From NCBI RefSeq assembly GCF_000252125.1, contig NZ_AHKF01000016.1:1-64000 (forward strand): a DNA stretch of 64,000 nt, in the 5' to 3' direction. The notes under the pieces were generated by a model. The model was not told where the DNA came from. It saw nothing but the letters and a program-made list of their open reading frames with translations, and did not search any database. Below are positions 8,408-17,555 of this stretch, one piece after another. The DNA comes from Flavobacterium frigoris PS1. Lineage in GTDB: Bacteria; Bacteroidota; Bacteroidia; Flavobacteriales; Flavobacteriaceae. Both the position numbers and the translations under genes were made by a program. Within the stretch, counting starts at the first letter, position 1. The number at the start of each line of letters is the position of its first letter.

Positions 8408-9766
8408 TTAGAATGTAATTACTGCTTCAAAGAAAAGACCATTAAAGTTACCTCCGTATAAATCATTAGGATTTCCGGCTGTAAATTGGTTGAAATCTTT
8501 ATAATTTTGGTCTACATATACTACTTTAGTTAATATGTTTTTAGTTAAAAAATAGCCCAAACCAGTTTCTAATCTGTTGATTGTAATATTGTTTACATCA
8601 GCATTTTTTAGTTTACCTCTCACTACATTGTATTTAGCGCCAATATATAGATTTTCATTTTTTCCAAATCGATATAATAGATCCCCAACATATTGGTTAA
8701 CAGTTCTTCTGTCATCATTTCCTTTAGCATCACCACCAGAGCTGAATTCTGCTGTTCCAAAGAACTCAAGACCTTTGTATTTTACAAAAGGATTTATCAT
8801 ATATGAAGTGGCCCAGTTGCCATATCCAGGATTGAATCTACCAGTGTCTTTGTTTGATTCAGGATCAAAATTGTCTGCAATTTCCCCAGATGCCCCGGTG
8901 TATGCTGCATGAGTCATTACTCCGTAAAAACGGCTACCTCCTCTATCAGAACTATATAAGTTTCCGCTCATGTTGGCAACATGGTATAAAGATCCAGTTA
9001 ATCGTATTCTTAATTCAGAATCAATTTGTTTATCAAAACCTATTTTAGCCAAAATAGTTGGACTAATGGTTGTGTTTTGAGTAGGTGAGCTTGGAACTAT
9101 TTCTTTTACGTCTTGATTTAATTTTGAATTAGTAACACCAATCATACTTACAAACCCGTTTCTATTGTAATAAAATTCGGCACCCATTTCAGTAGTGAAG
9201 GCATCCATTATGTTGTTTCCAATAAAAGGATTTGCAAGAGTGTTTCCATTGTCAGATCTTCTAAAGTGTGCGTCACCATAGTTGTTTTCCATTTGTCCAA
9301 TTTTAACAGTAGCATATTTCATGAAATCAGCTAAGAAATCTTTTTGGATAAAATCTAATTTATCAATTTGTAAATAACCACCTTTTACCCAGGTTTCATG
9401 ATGGTGTCTTGCGGCAAGATATAATTCTAAATTAACGCGAACTCCATCATATAATTGAGCTCCAACGATCATGTTTGCAGTAGGTAGATTAAAATTATTT
9501 CCTAGATTAGTCAATCTGTAGCCTGAGATAGTAGCAGGTAGATTTTTCTGGTCATTAAACGATTTTACACCTTGAAACTGTAACGCAAAGGCGGCACCCA
9601 GATCAACGCTAAGTCCTTTAAATGCTACGCTATCTTTTTTTACGTCGAATTGATTGATTCCAGTTTGATCACGTGAAATAAGATTTTGGATTTGTCCAAA
9701 ACTATTTTGTGCAGTTACTGCTGTCATACTTAACAAGGCAGCAGCTATGAGGTAGATTATTTTCAT
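8408..9766 (-). CDS. Outer-membrane beta-barrel (porin-like) protein
   Basis: 452 residues, signal peptide ending near TAVTAQ. The mature protein is rich in alternating hydrophobic/aromatic strands with turns (for example VRVNLELYLAARHHHE, YATVKIGQMENNYGDAHF, LYIGAKYNVVRG) and ends in a strand with a terminal phenylalanine (GLFFEAVITF), the usual signal for outer-membrane barrel insertion. Porin-like diffusion channels in Bacteroidota look like this. It sits between two YceI-type genes, 6 and 4 bases from its neighbours, so the three products probably act together at the envelope. The substrate is unknown. Confidence 0.75.
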   Translation of the reverse strand: MKIIYLIAAALLSMTAVTAQNSFGQIQNLISRDQTGINQFDVKKDSVAFKGLSVDLGAAFALQFQGVKSFNDQKNLPATISGYRLTNLGNNFNLPTANMIVGAQLYDGVRVNLELYLAARHHHETWVKGGYLQIDKLDFIQKDFLADFMKYATVKIGQMENNYGDAHFRRSDNGNTLANPFIGNNIMDAFTTEMGAEFYYNRNGFVSMIGVTNSKLNQDVKEIVPSSPTQNTTISPTILAKIGFDKQIDSELRIRLTGSLYHVANMSGNLYSSDRGGSRFYGVMTHAAYTGASGEIADNFDPESNKDTGRFNPGYGNWATSYMINPFVKYKGLEFFGTAEFSSGGDAKGNDDRRTVNQYVGDLLYRFGKNENLYIGAKYNVVRGKLKNADVNNITINRLETGLGYFLTKNILTKVVYVDQNYKDFNQFTAGNPNDLYGGNFNGLFFEAVITF

Positions 9767-9772
9767 GATTGA

Positions 9773-10339
9773 TTAATTAAAGTTAATAGTGAATTTTAGT
9801 GTAAGTTCTTCTCCAGTTTTGATAGTTCCAAATAGAGCTGTTGGTGAATCCATTCCAAACTCAGCAAATGCGATTATGTTTGACCCTTGTAATGTTACAG
9901 TGCCATTAGTTAAAGTAGTTTTTACTTGAGTTCTGACTTCTTTGCTAACTCCAGCTATTGTATAAATTCCGGTTAAATTCCAAGTAGTTTCATTTACTTT
10001 TTCAGCTGTTTTCAAAACATATTTAATAGTTTTGAATTTATCAGTTTTTAAGGTTTTGTAGGCAACCTTGTCCATAGAGCTCTTGCCGCTTTTTATACTT
10101 TCAGATAAAAGAGTGAGGGTTATACCATTAATCGCTTCTAGTTTAGAATTGGTAATAGTAAGATTTGCGTTTCCTGTACCTGTACTTGATATCATTTCCC
10201 AATCATGTAGTGTTGAAGTTCCAAATACAGAAAATTTTTGGTTTTTATTTAAGTCATAATTTTTTTGGGCATTTACAGAGAATAGTATTCCGAAGAAAGC
10301 TATCGCTAAAAAGATCGATTTAAGAGGTGTTGATTTCAT
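9773..10339 (-). CDS. YceI family periplasmic protein
   Basis: 188 residues with a signal peptide ending near FSVNAQ. YceI features: KFSVFGTSTLHDWE near the start of the mature chain, the IKSGKSSMDKVAYKTLKTD region, the FKTIKYVL strand and a final LTLKFTINFN strand. The family is a lipocalin-like barrel that binds isoprenoids such as polyprenols in characterised members. First gene of the reverse-strand trio, with a TAAATTTG promoter box at 10420-10427 and a palindrome in the leader. Confidence 0.88.
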   Translation of the reverse strand: MKSTPLKSIFLAIAFFGILFSVNAQKNYDLNKNQKFSVFGTSTLHDWEMISSTGTGNANLTITNSKLEAINGITLTLLSESIKSGKSSMDKVAYKTLKTDKFKTIKYVLKTAEKVNETTWNLTGIYTIAGVSKEVRTQVKTTLTNGTVTLQGSNIIAFAEFGMDSPTALFGTIKTGEELTLKFTINFN

Positions 10340-10368
10340 TATGTTGTTTATTAAGTTATTTTAATGGT

Positions 10369-10380
10369 GGTTTGCAAACC
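10369..10380. promoter_or_regulatory. Palindrome in the YceI operon leader
   Basis: GGTTTGCAAACC is a perfect 12-bp palindrome lying between the promoter box and the ATG of the YceI gene, 30 bases upstream of the start. It could be a repressor site; no binding protein can be named. Confidence 0.35.
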
Positions 10381-10419
10381 GGATTTCTTATTTATACTTA
10401 ATACGTAGTAATTATGTGA

Positions 10420-10427
10420 CAAATTTA
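10420..10427 (-). promoter_or_regulatory. Putative -7 promoter element of the YceI operon
   Basis: The reverse strand reads TAAATTTG here, a match to TAnnTTTG, giving a leader of about 75 bases that contains the 10369-10380 palindrome. Confidence 0.45.
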
Positions 10428-10614
10428 TGTTTAAGGAGGAGGGGAATATATGATATATATCAGTTGTTAATATTTTACTAAAAGAGGGTGGTACTATATC
10501 GATTGAATAGCTGAAATCTTTTTTTATCTAACTATTTTTATTTAAAAACGGACACAGAATCATCTTGTAATGGTGAAATTGTATGTATAATTATTAAATG
10601 CAACAAATAGTCAT

Positions 10615-10622
10615 TAAATTTG
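10615..10622 (+). promoter_or_regulatory. Putative -7 promoter element of rlmN
   Basis: TAAATTTG ends only 5 bases before the first ATG (10627) and 11 before the second (10633). If used, the mRNA would be leaderless or nearly so. Confidence 0.45.
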
Positions 10623-10626
10623 CAGC

Positions 10627-11670
10627 ATGCAAATGGAAAAAAAAGACATAAGAGCGGTATCAAAAGAACAATTACGCGAATTTTTTGTAACCAGTGGAGA
10701 CAAATCCTTTCGTGGAAATCAAGTTTATGAATGGTTATGGAGTAAGGGGGCACACAGTTTTGAGGACATGACAAATATCTCTAAAGAAACACGTGCGATG
10801 CTAGAGAGCAATTTTGTTATTAACCATATCAAAGTGGATACTATTCAACGTTCTGACGACGGAACCATAAAAAATGCAGTTCGGTTGCATGATGGCCTAG
10901 TGGTAGAATCTGTTTTGATTCCTACTAATACCAGAACAACAGCCTGTGTTTCTAGCCAAGTAGGTTGTAGTTTAGACTGCAGCTTTTGCGCGACAGCACG
11001 ATTAAAAAGAATGAGAAATCTGGAGCCTGGCGAAATTTATGACCAGGTGCTCGCTATAGACAAAGAAAGTCGTTTGTATCACAATCATCCGTTATCTAAT
11101 ATTGTTTTCATGGGTATGGGCGAGCCATTGATGAATTATAACAATATGATGAAGGCCATCGATATGATAATTTCACCAGAAGGCTTAGGGATGTCTCCTA
11201 AACGAATTATGGTTTCGACTTCAGGTGTTCCAAAAATGATTAAAAAACTAGCTGATGACGATGTAAAATTCAAATTAGCTGTTTCATTACATTCAGCTAT
11301 TGATGAAATTCGTGCGCGAATCATGCCTTTTAGCGCTAATTTCCCTTTAGCGGATTTACAGGAATCATTGGAATATTGGTACAAAAAGACAAAAAGCAAA
11401 ATTTCCTATGAATATGTGGTATGGAAAGATATCAACGATAATAAGGAATCGATCGATGCTTTGGTTAAATTTTGCAAATACGTACCTTGTAAAGTAAATT
11501 TGATTGAGTACAACCCGATTGATGATGGGGAATTTCAACAGGCCTCAGAAGAAGCAACTAACGCCTATATAAAAGCATTAGAGGCCAGTGGAATTGTTGT
11601 TAAAGTGAGACGAAGTAGAGGTAAAGACATTGATGCCGCTTGTGGGCAACTTGCCAATAAAGAAGCTTGA
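10627..11670 (+). CDS. rlmN: Dual-specificity RNA methyltransferase RlmN
   Basis: 347 residues. RlmN is a radical-SAM enzyme that methylates C2 of adenosine 2503 in 23S rRNA and A37 in some tRNAs. The CxxxCxxC iron-sulfur motif is at Cys114, Cys118 and Cys121 within GCSLDCSFCATARL; MGMGEPLMNY and SLHSAIDE are further family motifs, and a late cysteine (DAACGQLA) fits the methyl-carrying residue. The ATG at 10633 is an alternative start. It is a single gene closed by a shared terminator, divergent from the YceI operon. Confidence 0.95.
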   Translation: MQMEKKDIRAVSKEQLREFFVTSGDKSFRGNQVYEWLWSKGAHSFEDMTNISKETRAMLESNFVINHIKVDTIQRSDDGTIKNAVRLHDGLVVESVLIPTNTRTTACVSSQVGCSLDCSFCATARLKRMRNLEPGEIYDQVLAIDKESRLYHNHPLSNIVFMGMGEPLMNYNNMMKAIDMIISPEGLGMSPKRIMVSTSGVPKMIKKLADDDVKFKLAVSLHSAIDEIRARIMPFSANFPLADLQESLEYWYKKTKSKISYEYVVWKDINDNKESIDALVKFCKYVPCKVNLIEYNPIDDGEFQQASEEATNAYIKALEASGIVVKVRRSRGKDIDAACGQLANKEA

Positions 11671-11707
11671 TTTTATTTGAATTCAAAAAGAGTTTAGGAA
11701 AATAAAA

Positions 11708-11740
11708 AAGGGTTTGACAATATTGTCAAACCCTTCTTTT
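11708..11740. terminator. Bidirectional terminator between rlmN and the phosphodiesterase gene
   Basis: Positions 11708-11735 are a perfect 28-bp palindrome (half AAGGGTTTGACAAT) with A-rich sequence on the left and T-rich sequence on the right, between two converging genes. Confidence 0.9.
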
Positions 11741-11758
11741 ATACATTCAACTAAGGAA

Positions 11759-12841
11759 TTACTTTACAACTCCAGGAATTTCATTTGCTATCGGGTGATT
11801 TGCCTCAAAAGTATAACCCATAATTTTCGCCATTGTTTGTGCAAATTGATTTTGGTACAATTGGTTTTCCTCTTTCATTTCCCCTTTCGCTTCAATTTTT
11901 GGTCCCATTGCTGCAAACCATATTTCTGAAGCGTCTTTTATTTGTGGTCCATGACTGGTCCACTCTGATTTTGTGATATCACCACGACCATGATCTGTTG
12001 TGAATACCAAAGCAGTTTTGTCTTTGTATTGTGGGTCATTTTGTACAAAATCCCAAATCTCCTTAATCCAAGCATCAACTTGATGTGCAGCATCTAAATA
12101 AGAACGGTAAAATCCAGCATGTGCCCATTCATCTGTTTCTCCGTAGGAAATATACAATACTCTCGGTTTGTTCGTTTTTAACTCTTCAAGCGCTCCATAA
12201 TGTGTAAATACATCTAAACATTCCTCTTCATGAAAAGGTTTGAATGAATCGGCGAGCATCGCATTTATTAATTTTTGATTTTCGTTTGGATTTTTACCAC
12301 CCATTTTATCAAATGCTGAGACTACCGGAAAACCAGCTCTTTTTTCGTTCAAAATATTATCGAAAACGCCCCAAGCTCCAAAAGCAGCTACTTTTCCTTT
12401 TATTTTTGATTGCTTATTTAAGAATTCCAGAACTGTAGTGTTTGGATTCTCAGGATAGTGATTAGAGTTGATTAGAGTATCAGCATATCCAGTCATGATT
12501 TCATTGTATCCTGGATAACTAAACCAATATGGATTGGCATTATTTACCTTGTTACCAATTGTTCTATTTCCATAAATTTGTCCTTTTTTTGCAAGTACAG
12601 ACCACATAAAAGACATTAGTTTTTCTCTGCGTTCGTTCTCGTTTTCAGCCCAATATTTTTTGTAAATATAAGAGCTGTCAGCTTGATTGAATCTTTTATC
12701 TTTTGCTAATGTTTCGTCCATTCCTTTAAAAGCTTCTTGCCATCTAAAACCATCAGTAGTAATGATAATGATGTTTTCGGCCTGCTGCGCACGAGTGATT
12801 ACAGCACTAAAAAGGATCAGAATTAAAAGTATTTTTTTCAT
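11759..12841 (-). CDS. Secreted alkaline-phosphatase-superfamily phosphodiesterase
   Basis: 360 residues from the ATG at 12841 (signal peptide MKKILLILILFSAVITRAQ); an in-frame ATG ten codons earlier gives a worse signal peptide. The superfamily metal site is visible: TTDGFRW with the aspartate and the threonine/serine nucleophile region near residue 30, GETDEWAH, TTDHGRGD and SHGP. This fits the type I phosphodiesterase/nucleotide pyrophosphatase group, acting in the periplasm on phosphate esters. It is the last gene of a SusC-SusD operon, 12 bases after SusD, suggesting that the transporter imports a phosphorylated compound or its product. The substrate is inferred only. Confidence 0.85.
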   Translation of the reverse strand: MKKILLILILFSAVITRAQQAENIIIITTDGFRWQEAFKGMDETLAKDKRFNQADSSYIYKKYWAENENERREKLMSFMWSVLAKKGQIYGNRTIGNKVNNANPYWFSYPGYNEIMTGYADTLINSNHYPENPNTTVLEFLNKQSKIKGKVAAFGAWGVFDNILNEKRAGFPVVSAFDKMGGKNPNENQKLINAMLADSFKPFHEEECLDVFTHYGALEELKTNKPRVLYISYGETDEWAHAGFYRSYLDAAHQVDAWIKEIWDFVQNDPQYKDKTALVFTTDHGRGDITKSEWTSHGPQIKDASEIWFAAMGPKIEAKGEMKEENQLYQNQFAQTMAKIMGYTFEANHPIANEIPGVVK

Positions 12842-12852
12842 GTTATTATAAA

Positions 12853-14259
12853 TTAAAAATTGTCCCACCATACTTTTACGTTGATATCATCTCCCCCCAT
12901 TTTTTGTAATGCTTCGCTATTGTTTTCAGCATTAACAGATTGCTCTAGACTAGGATATAGGATTCTTCTGGGCACTTTTCCATTGTTTTTTGCTCCAGGA
13001 CCTGCTTTAATAAAACTGGGTTTCCCCGTTCTTTTCCAGTCCAACCATGATTCTACTCCTGTGTGGTATAAAGCTAACCATTTTTGGGTGTATAATACTT
13101 CGGTTGTAGCACTATATGGAGCCGTTGCCGTCAAGTAATCTGTAGGCATAATGACATTCCATTGTTTGAAAGAAGCTGCTACAGCAGTGTCATAATACGT
13201 TTTGGCTGATCCAGTGGTGATAAGATTGCGTTGACTTGCTTCGGCCAATAGGAAGTTCAATTCACTATACGTCATGAATAAAGAAGATATTTTTGTTTTG
13301 TTATAAAAATAATCTTCTGCTCTTCTAGAGTATTTTGTTGGTTCCCCAATTTGATCTGATGCTAATCCTGGTTGAAGTCCTAAGTGATTTATTGTTCCCG
13401 CAATTGGATCAATCCATTCTTCTAGTCTTGGATCATTATTAGCTATTAATGTATTTACGAGATTAGTAGAAGGAACAACAATATTATAGCCATACAATCT
13501 ATTAACTCCATCACTCATTGGTGAAATATTAGGATAACTTCCAGAGTATACATAACTAGCGTTGTCAGTATTAGATTGAAATAAAGGATATTCTGTAGGT
13601 TTAGTTATAATGTTATTTAATTTAACACTTACATTCACTTTGTTAGAAATGCGCATTAAAAGTCGTACATGTAATGAATTACAGAATTTTTTCCATTTTA
13701 ACATGTCACCACTAAACAATAAGTCACCTTCCACTTTTGTTTTTGTATCAATCAAAGCATTTGCTTTGTCTAAATTTAGTAGCAGTTGTGTATATATTTC
13801 TTCTTGAGAATCATACTTAGGTTTTAGAATTCCTGACTCTCCTGTTGAAGCTTCAGAATAGGGTGCATACCCATAAGTATCAGTAATAAGACTCATCGTG
13901 TACGTTTCCAGAACCAGACCTATTGCCTCATAGTTTTTGTCATTTAATGCGATAGCTTGTTTTTTAATATCGTAGATGTCATTAAGCCATTTGTACATTC
14001 CCCAAAAGCGGTTGTCAGCACCCCAGTCATAAATATCTAATTGGTTGTACTCATAGAAACCACCATATTGAGCCAGAATATCCCCAAAATCATAAGAGTT
14101 GGTTACATTACTATTGGCTAAATTGAAAATAACGTTGGGGAGCATCTGCTTGGGCTGTGAAGCAGTGGGTTGATTTTTATTAGTGTTGATTTCTTCAAAC
14201 CCATCGGTGCAAGAAATACTAACAACTAATAGTAATATAAAGGATATGATTTTTTTCAT
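12853..14259 (-). CDS. SusD/RagB family outer-membrane lipoprotein
   Basis: 468 residues. The lipobox SISC puts the lipidated cysteine at residue 17. The mature start DGFEEINTNKNQPT is typical of the SusD-like_2 branch, followed by TPR-like helices and the late LYHTGVESWLDWKRTGKP segment. SusD proteins sit on the cell surface as a lid over a SusC channel and bind the substrate. It lies 11 bases after its SusC partner. This branch is often seen in loci without glycoside hydrolases, as here. Confidence 0.92.
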   Translation of the reverse strand: MKKIISFILLLVVSISCTDGFEEINTNKNQPTASQPKQMLPNVIFNLANSNVTNSYDFGDILAQYGGFYEYNQLDIYDWGADNRFWGMYKWLNDIYDIKKQAIALNDKNYEAIGLVLETYTMSLITDTYGYAPYSEASTGESGILKPKYDSQEEIYTQLLLNLDKANALIDTKTKVEGDLLFSGDMLKWKKFCNSLHVRLLMRISNKVNVSVKLNNIITKPTEYPLFQSNTDNASYVYSGSYPNISPMSDGVNRLYGYNIVVPSTNLVNTLIANNDPRLEEWIDPIAGTINHLGLQPGLASDQIGEPTKYSRRAEDYFYNKTKISSLFMTYSELNFLLAEASQRNLITTGSAKTYYDTAVAASFKQWNVIMPTDYLTATAPYSATTEVLYTQKWLALYHTGVESWLDWKRTGKPSFIKAGPGAKNNGKVPRRILYPSLEQSVNAENNSEALQKMGGDDINVKVWWDNF

Positions 14260-14270
14260 GATAATTTTTT

Positions 14271-17200
14271 TTAGAATGAAGCATTTAATTTGATTCCATA
14301 GTTTCTGGATGATGGCAGTTGTAATACTTCAAATCCGGGTAATAATGTACCGCCACTTATAGCTTGAGTTTCTGGATCAATGTTTGGAACTTTTGTCCAA
14401 AGCGCTAGATTGTTTCCAACTAGTCCAATACTCAGGTTTTGCATTTTTACCGCTTTGGTCCAGTTCTCAGACAGTCTGTAATTTAAGCTCACTTCTCTAA
14501 GCTTTACATAAGAGGCGTCAAATGAATTAGCTTCAATGTTATCTCTACGATAAGCATTATAGTAATACCAACTTTCAGCACTAATTGAAGTGGTGTTTGG
14601 ACTGTACGTCCCATCGGTATTTTGTACAACTCCTTTACCTACAATTCCTGTTTCTCTACCCGGTAATGAAATAGCTAGTATTCCGCTTTCCATACCTATT
14701 GAATTTGTCATAGAATAGATTTTACCTCCATGGCGTACATCAAATAAAGCATTAAGGTTGAAGTTTTTATATTTTAAATTAGTAGCAAGACCCAACATCC
14801 AATCTGGATTATAGTTTCCGATTTTCTTGATTTTAGTATCTAATATTGGTGAACCGTTGCTGTCGTATACAATTTGATTATCAGGACTTCTTAAGTAACC
14901 ACGTCCGTACATGTCTCCCATTCGTTCTCCTACACGTGCTTCAATTGTACCACCATTAGGTCCTTGAGCAATAATGTAGTTATTAATTCCCTCGGTCAAT
15001 TCTTTTACTGTTCCACGGTTTTGAGAAAAATTAGCGTTAAGCGACCATTCAAAATCTTTTGTTCTAATAGGTTTAACTCCAAGGCCTATCTCGATTCCTT
15101 TATTTTGAATTTTACCTGCATTAATTACATTCGAATTAAATCCAGAAGCTTGAGATACATCTAAACCTACGATTTGATTTTTAGAATTTGTAATATAATA
15201 ACTAGCATCTAGGGTAATTCTTTTTTTGAAAAACTGAGCTTCAACTCCTACTTCATAGGAAGTTGCAATTTCAGGTTTTAAGTTGCTATTTAAAATAGTG
15301 CTTGGATTGGTTAAAGTCCCAGCCAAAGCCCCATTTTGATAGGTTTTTACTAATTTATATGGATCAGTGTCGTTTCCTACAGAGGCAGCATTTACTCTTA
15401 GTTTTAAGAAATCGATGTTTTCATTCATTTCAAATAATGAAGTTGGAATAAAACTCAATGAAGCCGATGGATAGAAGTAAGAGTTGTTGTTCGCCGGTAG
15501 GGTAGAAGACCAGTCATTTCTCGCAGTTAGATCTAAATAAAGAAAATCTTTGTATCCAATATTTGCCAGACTGTACATACTGTTTATGCGTTTTTTGTAA
15601 ATATTTCTAGATGAAATAGGCACAACATTGATATTCTGTAAATTATAGATTCCGGGAATACTTATTCCTTGTCCTTCAATTTTACTTTCAGATGTGTATT
15701 GATTCATGCTATTGGCTCCGTAAGAAATTTTAACGGAAAAATCCCCAAAACTATGATCGTAACTCAATAACATATCTGCATTGTATTCTGTAAATTCAAT
15801 CGTTTGTTCGCGGTACATTCCTTGTGTATATCTTGAAGATCCAATTGGTCTTCTTGACCATCTAAAATCATTAGAATTGTCCATTCCTATTCTAGCCATG
15901 AATGAAAAGTTTTCATCGATTTCATAAGTAGAAGAAATGTTCCCAAAAAGGCGTCCTTTTTTAAACGCATTGATATTTTCATTTGCAATTTTGAAAGGGT
16001 TGTCTCCCCAACCGAACATACTGTTCTGTTTCACGTCTTTAACAATCCAGTAGTCTTTAAGCCAATTTAAATCAACATTGGTATGATTCCAAAGTAAATT
16101 ATACATAATCCCTTGACTTCCGTAACCTGTCACTGGAGTATTACCACTGGCGCTTTTTGTATAAGTAGCTACTGTGGCAAGTTTCCACTTATCTGAAATG
16201 TTGTAATTAAGGTTTAAGCTTATGTTCTCTCTTTTTAGATCAGAATTAGGAACAATATCCTCACTTGTTGTTTTTCCGTAGCTCAGTCTGAAATTAGTTT
16301 TTTCATCTGAACCAGAAATAGAAACCGAATTTGAAATCGAACTTCCTTTTCTAAAAAAGTCATTTAAGTCGTATCTAAATTCAAATGGTAAAACTTGTCC
16401 TTGTCCTACTGAATAACCGGGGCTTCCATTTTGCAATAAAGAAACACCTGAGTCAAAACGTGGTCCTAAGTTGGTATCAGCACCCGGATCGTATACTTGT
16501 TTTGAACCAGCGCCATAAACACCTTGTATTTCAGGTAATCTTAATGCTTCACTTGTCATAAAGGAAGAAGAGATTGAAACGCCTAGTCCTTTGCCTTTTT
16601 TACCAGATTTAGTTGTGATTACAATAACACCATTTGCTGCTCTGGATCCGTAAAGTGCAGAAGCTGCTGCTCCTTTTAATACGTTTACACTTTCAATGTT
16701 TTCTTGATTGATTTCTGAAGCTCCATTCCCATAATCAGTAGGTAAATCAGCCTGACTAGTGGGACCGCCTCCTACACCATATACATTATTGTTAATCGGA
16801 ATTCCATCTACTATAAACAAAGGGCCGTTATTGTTGATGTTCAAAGATTTATCTCCACGAATAGTTATTCTTGAAGAGCTTGTGATTCCGTTTCCAGAAC
16901 CTGTAATTTGGACTCCTGATATTTTCCCTATTAAGTTAGACACAAAGTTAGCCGAGTTCACTTTATTAATATCTTCTGATTTTAATTCTTGTGAGGCATA
17001 TCCTAAAGCACGTTTATCTCTTTTAATTCCTAATGCTGTAACAACCACTTCACCCAGTGCTATGGAATCATCTTGCAATGTAACATTTTGATTTTCTTGG
17101 TTGTTTACCAAAACTTCTTTGGTGGTGAAGCCCATAAAGTTGAAAATCAGTGTTTTTCCCTTTTCGGTTTTAATAGTGTAGTTTCCATTTCCGTCTGCAA

Positions 17201-17360
17201 TTGTTGCAGTTTTGGTTCCTTTAATTAAAATAGTGGTTCCAGTAAGTGGGAAACCAGATGAATCCGTTACTTTTCCGGAGATTGTTTTTGTCTGTGCAGT
17301 AACTACATGCACACAAAATACAAGTAAAAGAAAGAGTAAATTTTTTCTTAAAATTTTCAT
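14271..17360 (-). CDS. SusC/RagA family TonB-linked outer-membrane transporter
   Basis: 1029 residues. The order is signal peptide (ends VVTAQ, residue 23), carboxypeptidase-regulatory-like domain (SGKVTDSSGFPLTGTT...), TonB-interacting segment (GEVVVTALGIKRDKRALGYA), plug domain with SusC-specific GDKSLNINNNGPLFIVDG and NVLKGAAASALYGSRAANG, then a large barrel ending in an aromatic strand (YGIKLNASF). It imports a nutrient bound by the neighbouring SusD using TonB energy. A TAAGTTTG promoter box is 27 bases upstream. No sigma or anti-sigma pair of its own is adjacent. Confidence 0.95.
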   Translation of the reverse strand: MKILRKNLLFLLLVFCVHVVTAQTKTISGKVTDSSGFPLTGTTILIKGTKTATIADGNGNYTIKTEKGKTLIFNFMGFTTKEVLVNNQENQNVTLQDDSIALGEVVVTALGIKRDKRALGYASQELKSEDINKVNSANFVSNLIGKISGVQITGSGNGITSSSRITIRGDKSLNINNNGPLFIVDGIPINNNVYGVGGGPTSQADLPTDYGNGASEINQENIESVNVLKGAAASALYGSRAANGVIVITTKSGKKGKGLGVSISSSFMTSEALRLPEIQGVYGAGSKQVYDPGADTNLGPRFDSGVSLLQNGSPGYSVGQGQVLPFEFRYDLNDFFRKGSSISNSVSISGSDEKTNFRLSYGKTTSEDIVPNSDLKRENISLNLNYNISDKWKLATVATYTKSASGNTPVTGYGSQGIMYNLLWNHTNVDLNWLKDYWIVKDVKQNSMFGWGDNPFKIANENINAFKKGRLFGNISSTYEIDENFSFMARIGMDNSNDFRWSRRPIGSSRYTQGMYREQTIEFTEYNADMLLSYDHSFGDFSVKISYGANSMNQYTSESKIEGQGISIPGIYNLQNINVVPISSRNIYKKRINSMYSLANIGYKDFLYLDLTARNDWSSTLPANNNSYFYPSASLSFIPTSLFEMNENIDFLKLRVNAASVGNDTDPYKLVKTYQNGALAGTLTNPSTILNSNLKPEIATSYEVGVEAQFFKKRITLDASYYITNSKNQIVGLDVSQASGFNSNVINAGKIQNKGIEIGLGVKPIRTKDFEWSLNANFSQNRGTVKELTEGINNYIIAQGPNGGTIEARVGERMGDMYGRGYLRSPDNQIVYDSNGSPILDTKIKKIGNYNPDWMLGLATNLKYKNFNLNALFDVRHGGKIYSMTNSIGMESGILAISLPGRETGIVGKGVVQNTDGTYSPNTTSISAESWYYYNAYRRDNIEANSFDASYVKLREVSLNYRLSENWTKAVKMQNLSIGLVGNNLALWTKVPNIDPETQAISGGTLLPGFEVLQLPSSRNYGIKLNASF

Positions 17361-17386
17361 TTGTTTGTTGTTTTGTTTTTGTTGTG

Positions 17387-17394
17387 CAAACTTA
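17387..17394 (-). promoter_or_regulatory. Putative -7 promoter element of the SusC-SusD-phosphodiesterase operon
   Basis: On the reverse strand this reads TAAGTTTG, a TAnnTTTG match, giving a leader of about 20 bases before the SusC ATG. Confidence 0.5.
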
Positions 17395-17539
17395 TACCTC
17401 TGCTACTCGCGTCAGATTAAGATAACTTTAACAAAAACAGATGTGAAATTAAGAATAGGTTAGCAATGTTAAGGAGAAGATTTTTTTAAAATGAACGACT
17501 TAAATTGGATTTAAGGCTGAATATATTTGTCAAAAGATG

Positions 17540-17547
17540 TAACTTTG
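17540..17547 (+). promoter_or_regulatory. Putative -7 promoter element of the polyprenyl synthase gene
   Basis: TAACTTTG ends 8 bases before the ATG at 17556, so the transcript would have almost no leader. It also argues against the longer reading frame beginning at 17505. Confidence 0.45.
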
Positions 17548-17555
17548 AATCCGAA

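Noticed and set aside
8577..8912. A 111-codon forward frame opposite the beta-barrel gene
   Set aside because: Shadow of barrel strands read in reverse; the forward-strand product has no plausible features.
16759..17091. A 110-codon forward frame opposite the SusC gene
   Set aside because: Proline/leucine-rich shadow of the conserved plug-coding region of SusC; no start signal or homology.
17505..17555. Longer N-terminus of the polyprenyl synthase
   Set aside because: A TAACTTTG promoter box lies between the two starts, and the added residues are not typical of the family.
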